63,001 bases of DNA. Source: Azolla pinnata. Taxonomy: Eukaryota > Streptophyta > Polypodiopsida > Salviniales > Salviniaceae. Both the position numbers and the translations under genes were made by a program. The notes under the pieces were generated by a model, which did no database searches, was not told the origin of the DNA, and was given only the letters and a program-made list of their open reading frames with translations. Shown piece by piece: positions 32,306 through 44,278 of the stretch (its first letter is position 1; each line of letters opens with the position of its first letter). Where the stretch lies: contig JBBBWG010011111.1 in assembly GCA_037176905.1 (NCBI GenBank), positions 163,790 to 226,790 of the forward strand, given 5' to 3'.

Positions 32306-33174
32306 AGTTAATCACTGAAGATTATGCATGGTAACTTGATCGTTTTAGGTGGGGGTTATGTCTCTTCATCTCCTCGGGATCACATCATGGCCATGCATTA
32401 GTACATTATCACGTAACTACTATTTCTGGGAGAAATAGGTGGTGTCGATCACATAGTTGTGCCAAAATTCAACTTATTGGAGAAATTTTGAAGCATTTTC
32501 TTCTATGCCACTAACAATTCCTTAGCTGGCTCTTATTAGAATCAGATTATCAAAAGTGCTGAACCAAAGCTTAATTCACCTAGAAAGACTTCGGCATTTC
32601 TTATGGAATGAAGCTTAATTTTGACAGCTGTTGGGCCAGAAAACTAAGTTTTTGTATTTCAATCTGTGTTTCTTTATGCTTATCAGATCTGTTCCTTACG
32701 TTTCCCAAGTGGAATTACATGTGGAATTACTTTTGCGGCAGCATTGATATATGAATGAGCTAGACTTGATACATTTCAACAATGAATAAACTTTCAACAT
32801 GGCTATGTAGTTCTTAATGGTAACTGGATGGCCTTAAAATAAGACATGAGCATTAGCATCATGTGAATCACAATTGTATCCTCCAGAGTATTGCAACATC
32901 AAGTTTTCATTGTGGCCAAACAATATTCTCATGCTTGCCAGAGGATTGAGTCAACCTGCTGAATGTTGTGGTTATATTTATTTAGATATAAATGTAAAGA
33001 ATTATGGCTTCCTTTGGTCTCCTAAACTACATATTACATGTACATATCCTTAGAGTTGGGTTGTCCAAAACAACTCAGTAAACTCTAACCTTGCTTGCTT
33101 GCTTGCTTGTATACAACAAAGCACAATGCACCACTTCCTTGGCTCTGATATATAATTCATATAGACATGTCATT

Positions 33175-36100
33175 TCAAGGCGAACGTTGCATGAGTCGCA
33201 CGAGTGATTGAACCACCTCTGACATGGGTGGTCTGAACTCCATTTCAGGCTAATAAAGAAAACATTAAAACTATCAGAGGAAAATACGATATCGATGCAA
33301 ACTCTTTTTAGTTCATAATATACAAAATGTATAAAAAGTATGTCAAACATTCTTGACCTAAAACAGAACCTTGAAGAATGGGTGAGAATTATGAGACCAA
33401 AATTGAATTGTGGTGGTGACTCTTGACGTTCAAGAACATTAATAATGGCAATTGAGAGGAAAAGAAATTTGTGTAGGGTTTGGTTTAGGGTGCAAAAGAG
33501 AAAGAAGGGGAGTACAGAGTACCTGTACACATAGTGCAACGATGTCAGCAAACCGAGAAAGTGACTTGACTGGATACATCCCTTGTAAGGAAGGATCCAC
33601 CATGTTAGCTAATGCATCGATATCATGAAGTTGAGGAATAGCCCATCTCACTAATGCTTGTTCTCCTCTTAGCCTTGTACTGCATCACAACGAAATATGA
33701 ATTTTATATATAACAATAGATTCCTTTCTCGAAAGAAAAAAAAACAAAAAGGAGAAAGAAAAGAAAAACAATACGAATGGTTCACCTACCTGTCCAAAGG
33801 CTTTCTTCCTGTCAAAAGTTCTAACATCACAACACCGTAACTGTAAACATCACTTTGCCATGTATGAATTCCAGACATGGTGAATTCTGGGGCATGGTAC
33901 CCAGACGAACCATCCAACTAAACCCCACGAACATAAATAACACAAATATTAATGATTTCAATAAAATGTATTGTATGGTATTGAACTTAGAAATAAAAAT
34001 TTCTCAGCATGGGCCTTACATCGGATTCTGCACCAGACACTAAGACATGGGTCCCACACTCAGAGAGATGAGGATTCAGGTTCTCATCCAGAAGAATGTT
34101 GGAAGAGTTGACATTTTTGTGGACAACTGCAGGTTGACATGCTTCGTGAAGATACCTGTCTCACAAAGGACACACGTTAGATTGGGGATATTTAACTATC
34201 CGATGGTAATTTATCAAGTATCAAGGATTTTGAAAATTTTTGGCTATTTCTATGATGAATATATCTGTAAAGTTCAGTCAAGAAACTACTCCTTCATGAA
34301 TATATCTGTAGAGTTTGTACAGGAAGCAATTAATTCAGTAAATACATGTAATATTTGCTAAATGCGCACAAAATTGTGAAAAATTAGCCTAGTTTCTACA
34401 TTCCCATGGTTCTATAACCTATGCATTTGCACAAACCAACTTAAATTCAAGGATTCGTTTAGGTACACCCTGCTGACTTAGGAAGACAAAGAGAAAATAA
34501 GCAGAGAAAACAATGAATAGTTTTCTTGTTTTTCTGATGACCAGATGGAGAGAAATTCTTACTCCAGAGCTTGAGCAGTGCCTACTGCAATCTTCACTCG
34601 AGCATTCCATGTAAGTCCCTCATCCTCCCCACTGTGTAACATATCATGTAGAGAGCCACTGTGAAAGTATTGATACACAAGCAAACGTTGGCCATGCTCA
34701 ATACAGTATCCGATCAACTCGACGATATAAGGATTGTGGAGTCGTGAAATATTCGATACAATTTCCAAAAATTCATCTTCTTTCTGAACTGCCGATATAT
34801 TGTTAATCTTCTTCACTGCCATAATCTGTGTGTGTAGATCACAATGCTAAGTCAAGTTCTAAAACAGAATAATGTTGAAACTTGCCAAGGAAGAAAAGAA
34901 ATAATGAGCAAAAAGAAAGCCATTTACATTTCTATGTACAAAACATACCTTTCCATTGGAGAAATTGGCCCTGTAAACAGAACCAGATCCACCTTCACTA
35001 ATAAGGCAATCTTCATTGAAGCTGTTAGTGGCAAGTTGTAAGTCAGCAATAGAGTAAACTGTAGCTGTAATATTGTTCTTCCCTTTTCTGAACGACGTTT
35101 TTCTAGAGACCTTCTCGATTATGGATTCTTTGTGCATCTCTGAAGGAGGGAGCTTTAGAACAGTTTCTACTGGTAAAAGACTTGTCATTGATTCACTGGC
35201 TGAAATAAAAGCATGCCAAAAATAAATGCCTTTTGCATCTAACACATATATTACATTCGAAAGCTTTAATAATCATATTGTCACACTGCTTACCAACAAA
35301 AAAAGAAGAAACTTCTAACATTTTTAAATAGGTAAGTGTACAATGATCAGATCCTATAAATTAGGATAGCTGCATTGATTGAAAATAAAAACTAGCTCCT
35401 AAAGATAATGTAGAAAGAAATGGTGAAATAGAATAATTTCTTCTAGATAGCTAGATTGGCCAATAATACAATCTAGTCAATAGTTATCAAGGTATTTGCA
35501 CATAGTCAGCACAAATCCACCAAGATCAAGAAAAAATGGAAACCATAATGTCAAGTAAATACTATATTTTCGTCCTTCCAGCCTCATGAAATGATTGAAA
35601 AGAAGATTGAGGAGATTCAAAAAATGTTCCTGAGGAGACCTGTTGGGAGTTATATCCACTACCTTTTATATTAGAAGAGGGCAAGAGACCAATAGAGATG
35701 TTGGCATTACAAAAAGTGCATAGATAAATTACAAAAATTAAGAATATGCCAAAGCATAGGTTACCATATCTAGCTTGAAATGTCGCATGCAAGCTACATA
35801 AGGACCATGAGAGCAAAGTATTATCAAGTGGTTGGGTGCTTGAAATAAGAAAATGGTTTGGAAGGTGGGGTGTAAAAGAGCTCTTGGAACTCTTCAGTGA
35901 TGCTATGCAATATGCTATTAGTTGAGGAAAAACAAGGAAAAAGACACAAGTTGGAATATTATGTTGCAAATACAACCAGCTAGGTATGTTGCCCCATGCC
36001 ATCGTGGATAACGGCATGCAAAATATCCAATGAAGGTCTAGTGGAAGATGAGTGCCATTTTCTTTCGACATGCTCAGCATATAGCAAGATTCAAGAAACG

Positions 36101-38815
36101 TTTGGTGGCATATTAAGAGGTAGTGATAACCTTAATATTATACTGGAGTACCACATATATGCAAACATTACTTTCTCATAGAGATGTTTTACTCCAAGGC
36201 ATGAACATCCCTTCTTAGGAATGAGAAACCCATCAAGAAATATGTAATGGGTCAAAAAGGCCTCTTTGTGGACGCTAAGAACTAATTCTAGTTCTAACTC
36301 TAATGAAAAGGACATGTTCCAAAAGACCTTCAAAAAGCCAATGATTCTAAAGGTGTGCAATCCCTTAGTTCTCTTTCAACCACAGTTTTAAAATTGATCA
36401 TTATAAGCTGAAAATTAGCTTGCCTGTTTCAGAATGAGTGTCTTGTTGTGGCAACAATCCAAGAACCGTGGTCGATTGATGTTTCTCCTCGTCAGTAACG
36501 TTATGACGGGATTTTCGGATGAAAAAAGCAACAATAAGCGAAACAACAACAGCTCCTAAAATACAAGCAATCGCTATTCCTGCGATAGTTCCACCAGAAG
36601 GATTTTGACCCCCTGAAGTGTTTGACGGTGGACTAGATTTCCTCTTTGGTGGACTTGGAGGAGGAGGTGTATATGGAGGCGGTGGTGGAGCTGGAGACGT
36701 GCTGAACGAATTTCCACCGTATCTATTTGGGACACACCATCACATGTTTTAATGCCAACTCACAAATGATTTCAAGGAAAAGTAACTGGGAATGTCCACC
36801 TATGCATGCCCAAATCTTTAGACAAGTTTATCATACTCACTTTAAATTTCTAATAGTGTTAAATGAAGCTGGGATCCATCCAGTGAATTGATTATGTTCG
36901 ATGTCCCTGAACAACAATACAAATAAAGCATGTCTGAATTAAAAATAAATAGGCTCATATATATACCTATTATTTATATATCTCAGCAGAAAAGATGATA
37001 TTTTCACTAGAGGGCTACAGCTATGTAGCTGTTCCGCTTGTGAAAATGTGAATATATGTATCATATTTTAATACTTTAACAAGTATCTGTACATGTGTAA
37101 AGAACTTACAGATCACTGAGCTGCAGGTTTTCTAGAATATTCACAGGTCCTGTTAACTGGTTATATTGCAAATATCTAGAAGTCAACCAAAACAATTAGA
37201 AACTAGATTTACTGTAGACAGAATATACAAAGTTTGTAAAGAACCATAAATGATAAGACCTACAGGGAACTGAGGTTGAACAGATTTGAGAAGGACTGTG
37301 GTAGCTGTCCCGATATATTATTGAAGGACAAGTTGCTGCAACAAAACAGACGACCAAAAAAATGGAACTTTCAGCCATCTGTAATAGATATATGTTTTAA
37401 AGATTAGCAGCCATAAACATCGTGCTATATACTGCAAAACATCAACCTAAAAGATTATACATAGTTGTATATGGGTTATCAACCCATCCCAACTACAGCA
37501 CTACACTTTGCATGCATAGGATCTTCTAAGCTTTGAAAATTTGTCTTCTTCATCGTTTGGCTTGAACGAATCTTCTAAGAGAATAAGTGGTTATATTTTC
37601 AAGTTTGGGAAAGCCATAAATTGAAGGACATCCCGTTTTGGTGCAGTGGGGCACTTCATCACTTGCAAAGTCACTAAGGCACCAAGATAATCAAGGTCTA
37701 GGGTCCATATATTAAATAGAACCACACTTTGCCTGAGGAGGCCTGCCCAAGAATATGGAGTTGAGAAGATTCCTCTACTTTTGGCCGGTGCGTGGCAAAA
37801 GTAAGAATTCTCCGTATATAGAATATTTAAATCAAGGAATTCATACTGACATGACAGAGAGGTTCTGAAGATTTGAAAATGTATCTGGAATGCTTCCCGT
37901 GATAAAATTATTGTCTGCATACCTGCAATAATCATGTGTCAATTCCATCATCTACCCATTTTTCCTGTGCATAAATGATAATCGGGTTATAATTTGAGAA
38001 ACGTACAGGTATACCAAGCTATGCAAAGAAGATAATCCATTCAGTGTGCCGCCTTGAAAAGAATTGTGACCTATGTTCCTGTAGAAAGAACTCACAATGA
38101 AGTCAAGGTGAAACTGCTTCTTTTAAGTTTTGTTTTCCTCCAATTTTTGAAGTTCAAGTGAGGTAACAGAGCCTACAAGATTTGAAGAGCCGAGGGCAAA
38201 TTGAGAGTGTTGCCAGACAACTGATTGTTGCTAATATCCCTGCACGAGAAAAATCAGGTATCAGCATAACAGGCTACAAAAACAAAAATCAATTAAAAAC
38301 AGTTCTGAAAAGCAACATTGTTGACTTGAAAAAATTGTCTGCAAAATGACACTAAAACCCTTTTACAGAAGCAAAGCTACTTGATTCAAACATGGCTCAA
38401 ATCCATCAACAATTTGCTGACTGGAACGAAAGAAAAATTTGCTTGAATTTACATAAAGAAACAGCAATGTGTGATTAAAAAACGACCTAAACACTATAAA
38501 AAAACATGATGGCCATTGGTTACTACCAGAAAGAAAAGCCCATTAGCACACATAAAAAAAATAAGACCCCATGATTATAACAAAAAAATGACTTTTTCTA
38601 GCACGGAGGTTTCCAAGAGGTTAATGAAGACATACAATGTTACGAGCGAAGTGAGTTGGCTGAAATCAGTGACCCAACCTGAAAGTCCGAGACCTGAAAG
38701 ATGGCTGAAAACAAGAAAATAATGAAGACCTGACAAGTACAAGCATATTCATCATCAACACCATCAAAACCTTCTCTTACATTGCCATGAAAGAGAGAGT
38801 GATTGGTATGAATGT

Positions 38816-38856
<41 letters not shown>

Positions 38857-39358
38857 AGGACGGATATGTTGAAAAGAAGCGGTATTGCTCAAACCTTACA
38901 TTCCGGTGACGGCAGAACCAATGCAATGGATCCCTTTCCAAGCCTGAGAAGCAGAGCAGGGATCAGGGTTGGTATACGTCCACCCGGACAAAGATGCGGG
39001 TTGGCCCACGCTCCCGAGAAAACTCGTCAAGCTTTTCACTGCAATGGAAAAGGAAGATCGACATCAACAAAGACGTGGAATGCGAGATCGAAGAAGCTGA
39101 AGAAGAAGAACAAGAAGAAGCTGAAGAAGAAGAAGAAGACGACGAAGAAGACAATGATGATACGTTGAAGCCACGAGGGTTAGCAATCCAACAGCGATCG
39201 GAGACATGAATACGTTGATCGATCTTATGCTCGGAGAGAAACAGACCGAGACACGCACACGCATAGACATCAGGCTTACCATCGTCGGGATCGGTGGTGG
39301 CAGCGGAGGTGCTGAGAAGGGCGAAGAAGAGCAGCACGAGCCTTATTAGCAATGCCAT
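33175..39358 (-). CDS. STRUBBELIG-receptor-family (SRF) LRR receptor pseudokinase
   Basis: Plasma-membrane LRR receptor-like protein, 668 aa from 16 exons: 39358-39280, 39038-38900, 38704-38636, 38239-38177, 38078-38007, 37922-37851, 37335-37264, 37175-37110, 36906-36841, 36722-36424, 35199-34949, 34825-34563, 34155-34020, 33917-33790, 33679-33523, 33249-33175. In order it has a signal peptide (1-19), an N-terminal cap with SGW and DPC motifs, about seven LRRs mostly encoded one per 63-72-nt exon, a Pro-rich stalk, a membrane segment (~277-299) and a kinase-like domain. The Gly loop is [11 protein letters not shown] and the VAIK-type lysine is present (MAVKK). The catalytic HRD reads HKN (516-518) and DFG reads ECG (536-538), as in the atypical kinase STRUBBELIG. 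Intron 10 uses a GC donor. SRFs act in tissue morphogenesis and cell-wall-related signalling. Confidence 0.93.
35200..36423 (-). other. SRF intron 10 with GC-AG boundaries
   Basis: The donor on the minus strand is CAG/GCAAGC (GC at 36423-36422) and the acceptor is TTTCAG next to 35199. No GT keeps the frame before an in-frame stop near 36409, and the split codon (G + CC) restores the reading frame. The intron carries an antisense retroelement remnant. Confidence 0.7.
35671..36181 (+). pseudogene. Decayed retroelement ORF fragment in SRF intron 10
   Basis: The plus strand, opposite to SRF, gives an interrupted frame with phrases such as [42 protein letters not shown] and, in another frame near the end, [18 protein letters not shown]. 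The last resembles the Cys/His tail common at the C-terminus of plant non-LTR (LINE-like) polyproteins. Stops (near the HR and LA positions) and frameshifts show it is dead. Element class is inferred from these phrases, not from a complete reverse transcriptase. Confidence 0.55.
38819..38853. repeat. (GA)n microsatellite in SRF intron 2
   Basis: About 17 GA dinucleotides within the intron between SRF coding exons 2 and 3. Confidence 0.95.
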
Positions 39359-39550
39359 GTGCAGAAACGGAATGCCCGAGGTGGAGATGGAGAGGAACGG
39401 ACGAGAAAGGAGGGATCTAGCAGAAGCTATGGAGCAGGAAGAAGAACGAAGAACGAAGAAGAAGAAGAAGAAGAAGAACGAAGAACGAAGAAGTCAGTTG
39501 TCTGTGGATGAGGGGAAGAAGAAAGCGACAGCTCACATCCTCCATGGCCA

Positions 39551-39995
39551 CACATGCACACATACATACATGCATGCATGCATGTATGTATGTCTGCATG
39601 CATGGATGTGTGCATGCATGCATGCATCATCACAACAAGAATACGTGCGGATGCATGCATACATACGCACCACTTACATGCACACACACATAGACACACA
39701 TCATGCATACCGTCTGGCATTACGCACACATGCATGCATGCATAGCACTTGGCATAACACATACGGACATGGATGTATACATACATACATACATACGCAA
39801 TACAGACAACCTTGGCATAGCATAGCACACAGAGGAATGCATGTAAATGATGGCATCTGTTGGCAAATAGCATGCACACATACATACATCCACACATACA
39901 TCCACACATACATCCACACATACATCCACACATACACCCCATGCACACATGCACACATGCACACATGCATACATGCATACATACATGCATATAGT
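39551..39995. repeat. CATA/CATG/CATCCACA simple-repeat tract
   Basis: About 450 bp of catacata, catgcatg and acacatg runs, including four to five copies of a 12-bp unit (catacatccaca) near 39885-39935. It yields Cys/Met-rich or His/Thr-rich frames on both strands that are artefacts. Confidence 0.9.
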
Positions 39996-41187
39996 GACAT
40001 ATAAACTGATATTGACATTGGGCTTCTTTGTCTTACGAGTCTTTCGCTTGCAGTTTTTCTGGCGCGTCTGGCTCCTGGGACTCTAAATCGACTCTTCTTC
40101 CTCTCGAACATAATTGCGAAACCTCGCGACAGTGGCAAACCCTGCTAATACCTCTTACGGACTTGTGCTGGAAAACCCGTGATCCCATTCGCTCGGAATC
40201 TGCACGTTTAACAGTCACGCTTCGCCGATGAGACGAAAGCTTGTACGCGAATAGCTCTCTGGTTTCTTTCGCATGCACGGATTTTTTTCTCTCCTTTGAT
40301 TTAGATATTACCATTGGTTGTTTGTGATATCGCCCCCGAAGTCAAACATGGGGTGGGGTTGGGGGGGGGGTTCATCAAACAATATTCCATTCTCCATCCC
40401 ATAGTTGACTTTTGATTCGGCATCACGATCGGGCCCTAAAACATATTCTTCGTCCGAAAGCTTCGTGCGCCTAGCTAACGGTTGCTCAAAGCTTTGATCT
40501 CATCGACACAGTTTCGACGCGACAAACAAAAATAAATCAACACATTCAAAGTGGGGGTGCCTTCTTCCTTCTTTCACGCGGATGCAAAAACAATGCTGAG
40601 TCTCTATCTAGGCCTTAACTGGAAGCATAAATTTTGGTGCTCTTGCTCATGCGAGATTGGTCATGACTTCCAATTGCCATGGAATTTCGTAACACCGTCG
40701 AGCTGTGCTTTTCGATGAGCCCGAACGAGCAAACGAACATTGGATCTGTTGCTGGTTGGAATGCAATTTATACATGTGATCGCTTCATCCCATCGAACAT
40801 AATTCTCTGTTCGTCCATCGAGCGACAACATTGAATGATTGTATGGCTCACTCTTCTTCTCGGCCGTTCCTCCGTGCGCATCTCGCTTGAATGACGCATC
40901 CTTCAATGTTTGATGCTCGCCCCGGCAGCATGACAGTAGAGTTTTTTGTCAAAAGCACAGACAAACACAAGATGCTCTTCGACGCATAAGAATGCGTCCG
41001 TTCTGAACGCGAGCAACGGGAAGAATCAGAGCAAAAGAAGAAACTATTAGTATTTGCATCGAAGAGGGGTGGAAGAGAGAAACCGATGGAATCAAACACA
41101 CATGGGCAAGAAGACGGACCAAGTCCTTTAGGTCTTTCGAATGGACAATAATATGTGAAGGTTTTGTCAGCTGGTGCATCGAAATGA

Positions 41188-41530
41188 AAGCACACACATA
41201 CGCACGATGAAATTGAGAGCACGGTAAGCTCGGATGATAACTCTAAATCACGGTTATATAGATGGAGAGCGAGCGAAAGATTCACATTGCGACTGGAATC
41301 TTAAATAGTAAGGATCCAAGAAAATCTATGAAGGTTCTACTGTCAGGCATAACAACAGCAGACACATCGAACTCAAAGCACGCATATATGCACGACGAGA
41401 TCGAGAGCATGGTAAGCCCGAAAAGACCGCACAAGGGGGGTGGGGGGGGATAACTCGGAGGCATGGTTACATAGGTCGAGAGGGAGCAGCAGATTCACAT
41501 CGTTGCTGGGATCTTAAACAGCAAAGGATC
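41188..41530. repeat. Two-copy duplication (~190-bp period) upstream of DEN1
   Basis: aaagcac(a/g)c(a)cata..gcacga(t/c)ga begins near 41188 and again near 41377. Both are followed by gagagca(c/t)ggtaagc, a cggttata/tggttaca block, attcacat and tggaatcttaaa/gggatcttaaa. About 75-80% identical. Confidence 0.7.
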
Positions 41531-41640
41531 GATCACAAAAACGTTTTGGCTAGAACTGGGATCGATGTACGGCTGCGGCACTTGGAATCTGATCCGACCC
41601 GACCGTGTGCGAGGGCACACTGGGGAAGAAGAGGTGTCGT

Positions 41641-41850
41641 AGAAGATTCGGAAGATTCCAGATCGTGGGAGGGCATTGCTGAAGAGATGCTCTGGAAGAT
41701 TCCAGATCGTAGAAGATTCCAGATCGTGGGAGGGCACTCTTGAAGAGATGCTCTGGAAGATTCCAGATCGTAGAAGAGCATTCTCGAAGATTCCAGATCG
41801 TGGGAGGGCATTCTTGAAGAAACGCTCTGGAAGATTCCAGTTCGCACAGG
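41641..41850. repeat. Minisatellite in DEN1 promoter
   Basis: Variant units built from gaagattccagatcg, tgggagggcattc and ttgaagagatgctctg repeat four to six times in mixed order. The array stops about 85 bases before the DEN1 start codon. Confidence 0.85.
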
Positions 41851-41934
41851 GGCATTCTGTGGAATTAGGGAAAACGTCGCCATCGCTCTTCTTCGCCTTC
41901 AGCAGCGCGCGACGCGAGCGACCGAGCAGCAGCC

Positions 41935-44278
41935 ATGGAGCAGAAGGTGCTGAGCTATGGCGACGTCCTTCTGCGGAGCTCTGACTTGGAGATCCTGCGC
42001 AGCCCGACCGCCTTCCTCAACGACCTCATCATCGAATTCTACCTTGCCCATCTTCTCGATTCCGCCGAACGAGAACGAGAACGGGAACGAGAACGAGATC
42101 GGGAACGAGAACGAGAACGAGATCGAGAACGCCACCGGCATGCAGAGGGAGAAGACGCGCAGGAACACCCGATCAAGGACGCTGTCCTCCTACTCCCACC
42201 TGCCACTTCCTTCTGGATCGCTCGCTGCCCCGACGTCTCCGACACTTTGCGCGATTCTCTTGACCCTCTCCTCCTCCCACGGCGAGAGGTACTTTTCTGA
42301 CGCTTCAAATCCTCACTGCTTTTGGAATGAATCAGCCTCCAGGCCTTGCCGAGTTACCTTGCCTGTGGCTCTGTTTCCAATTGAACAGTTCCGACATGTT
42401 TTTAGGCCGCAATGTATTTGTGCTTGTTGAGACCTCCATGTTCTACGGCGCAAATATATACACAGTGTTCGAGTCCTTAGAAGATTGGTTGCATGATAAA
42501 CCTGCATTGGTTGAGACGGTTTGAACCAAATGTGCAGAACTCCTCATATTGTGCATAAGCTATCGTCTGCTTGGCTAACACACACAATCGTTAATAGTTT
42601 ATTTACTGCCATTTGTGATCAATTACATATCAGTCAACATGTTATAATCCGCTTGATTGGAAAAACACAATGCTTGTCACTTCCAAAGTATTCATTGCAA
42701 CACATGTGTTGGTCGGAACTTTGGAACCATACATGGTTCGAATGTCCATCCATGGGTAAACCATGGATGGAGAATTCTGGATTTTGATATTGACCAGATG
42801 AATTTTGGTGAACTTGTACGGGTTGAAACTTTCGAACCGAATTTGGCAAACTCCTTATCGGTGTGTAACATATGGCTTGCTTGGCGAACAAACACATGTA
42901 ATATTTAAGACTTTATGAACTTTTGGATGAACTATACATTGGCCAAGACCTTAAAATCTTATGTGGAAAACTCCCTCTTGTTGCATTGTCAAAACACAAT
43001 GCTTGGCACTTTGAAAGCATTAGTTGCAACACATGTTAGTTGGGAAGTTAGAGCCATATGTGATTACGAAGTCCCTCCAAGGGAAAATCACGATGGAGAA
43101 ATACAGAATTTTGGGCATACATATGAAGATGTTTTAGGCATGTAGATGTCCTCTGAGTGACAAAATGTCTCCCTATATACAACACTGATGGCCAGATGAT
43201 CGGGCAATCAAATGCAATATGAGGCTGATTATTTATTTAGTTTCTAATTTTAGCATCCTTTCTTTCTTGTTTCTGTAATAAGACCATTTCACTTTGATGT
43301 AGAAGCTCATGTATGATGGTGATCAGCACGTTCTTTTGCAATTATGCTTCCATCAAAAGTATATGCATTTACTAACCTTTTTAACATTCGTAGCTGGTTA
43401 TGTTTGTTGTTAATGATAACGAAGATGTGGATGCTGCGGGTGGTGGTCAGCATTGGTCTTTGCTTGTATACTACAGGTATTTGTTTGTGCTGTGTTCTCT
43501 GTGTTGTTTTACTGAGAACCTTAGTCCATTCTCCTCTCTAATTCAATGCATCATTCTGTTGTAGGGAGTTGAATAAATTCGAGCATTATGATAGCATGGC
43601 TGGAATGAATGCCAAGGAGGCGAAAATGCTTGCATCTACGATAAAAAAGTTTTTAGGTAAAGAAAGAGAGAGATTGATAAATAAAGTTTATGTTGAAAAG
43701 TGTCATGCATTAAACTAAATTTAGGGAAACCTTTGAGTTTTCCTTCATTTTTGCCGAATTTCCTGAGGTTTTCACGATCTCCCTAACTGCACTTGGCCAA
43801 CTCCTGCAAGCACAGTTCTATGTTGCTATGAGCTACTGATCCTTGTTTTCCCAATCATGCGAACTTTAGAGCATTTATATACTCATTTTCCCACTGGGTG
43901 GACCAAAAAAGCTCAGGGACATTTGAGAGGCAACAAGAAAGCTCAGGGTTATCATGGGGAGGGGTCGTTCACCTTTATGAGGTCACAATTGCAGTGGAGC
44001 TTATAATCTTCATAATGGATTCATATTCAGGCTCCAATGGCTCATCTGCGCAATTTGAGGAGGCTTGGACTCCCCAGCAACAAAATGGTTATGATTGTGG
44101 TCTCTACGTGATGGCAATTACGGAAATTCTACTTCAAGCATATACACGTGGGCTAATAGGTTCCATTAAATGCAGAGGTCTTCTACAAGAAAAAATTACA
44201 GCTCAGAATATGAGTCAAATGAGGGGAAATGTGTTAAATACTATACTCACTTTGGCAAATTTCCAAAAGAGTGCATAA
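41935..44278 (+). CDS. DEN1: NEDD8-specific cysteine protease (DEN1/NEDP1/SENP8-like)
   Basis: C48-family deneddylase that processes NEDD8/RUB1 or removes it from conjugates. Four exons (41935-42288, 43394-43476, 43565-43656, 44031-44278) give 258 aa, close to SENP8-type lengths. The N-terminus (VLSYGDVLLRSSDLEIL...FLNDLIIEFYL) matches the family's substrate-binding start. The catalytic set is complete: His138 (GGQHW), Asp155 (EHYDS), Gln193/194 and Cys199 (NGYDCGLYV). A run of about 25 alternating Arg/Glu residues (~44-68) is inserted after the first helices, where animal and angiosperm relatives have a short loop. Intron 1 (1105 bp) contains a degenerate tandem duplication. Confidence 0.93.
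42520..43080. repeat. Degenerate ~325-bp duplication in DEN1 intron 1
   Basis: Ordered blocks occur twice: aac(c)(a/g)aa..ggcaaactcct/gcagaactcct, gcttgcttggc(g/t)aaca, cacaatgcttg(t/g)cactt and ttgcaacacatgt, in copies starting near 42523 and 42836. Identity is about 70%, so the duplication is old. Confidence 0.6.

Larger units (their letters stand above)
31468..33174. other. Intergenic region between convergent NRPD2 and SRF genes
   Basis: It must contain the 3' UTRs of both convergent genes. I see no coding sequence. It holds a 28-bp inverted repeat (32055-32203) and a dispersed repeat of roughly 60-100 bp (32215-32305) that recurs near 55620-55725. Confidence 0.6.
39359..41934. promoter_or_regulatory. 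Divergent intergenic region between SRF and DEN1
   Basis: It holds the promoters of SRF (minus) and DEN1 (plus). Most of 39448-39995 is simple sequence. Further right are a G-run near 40360-40372, a two-copy duplication at 41188-41530 and a minisatellite at 41641-41850 that ends about 85 bases before the DEN1 ATG. No coding sequence is recognisable. Confidence 0.5.

Noticed and set aside
39551-39995. Cys/Met-rich and His/Thr-rich peptides encoded on both strands
   Set aside because: They are translations of CATG/CATA simple repeats with no start context or conservation.
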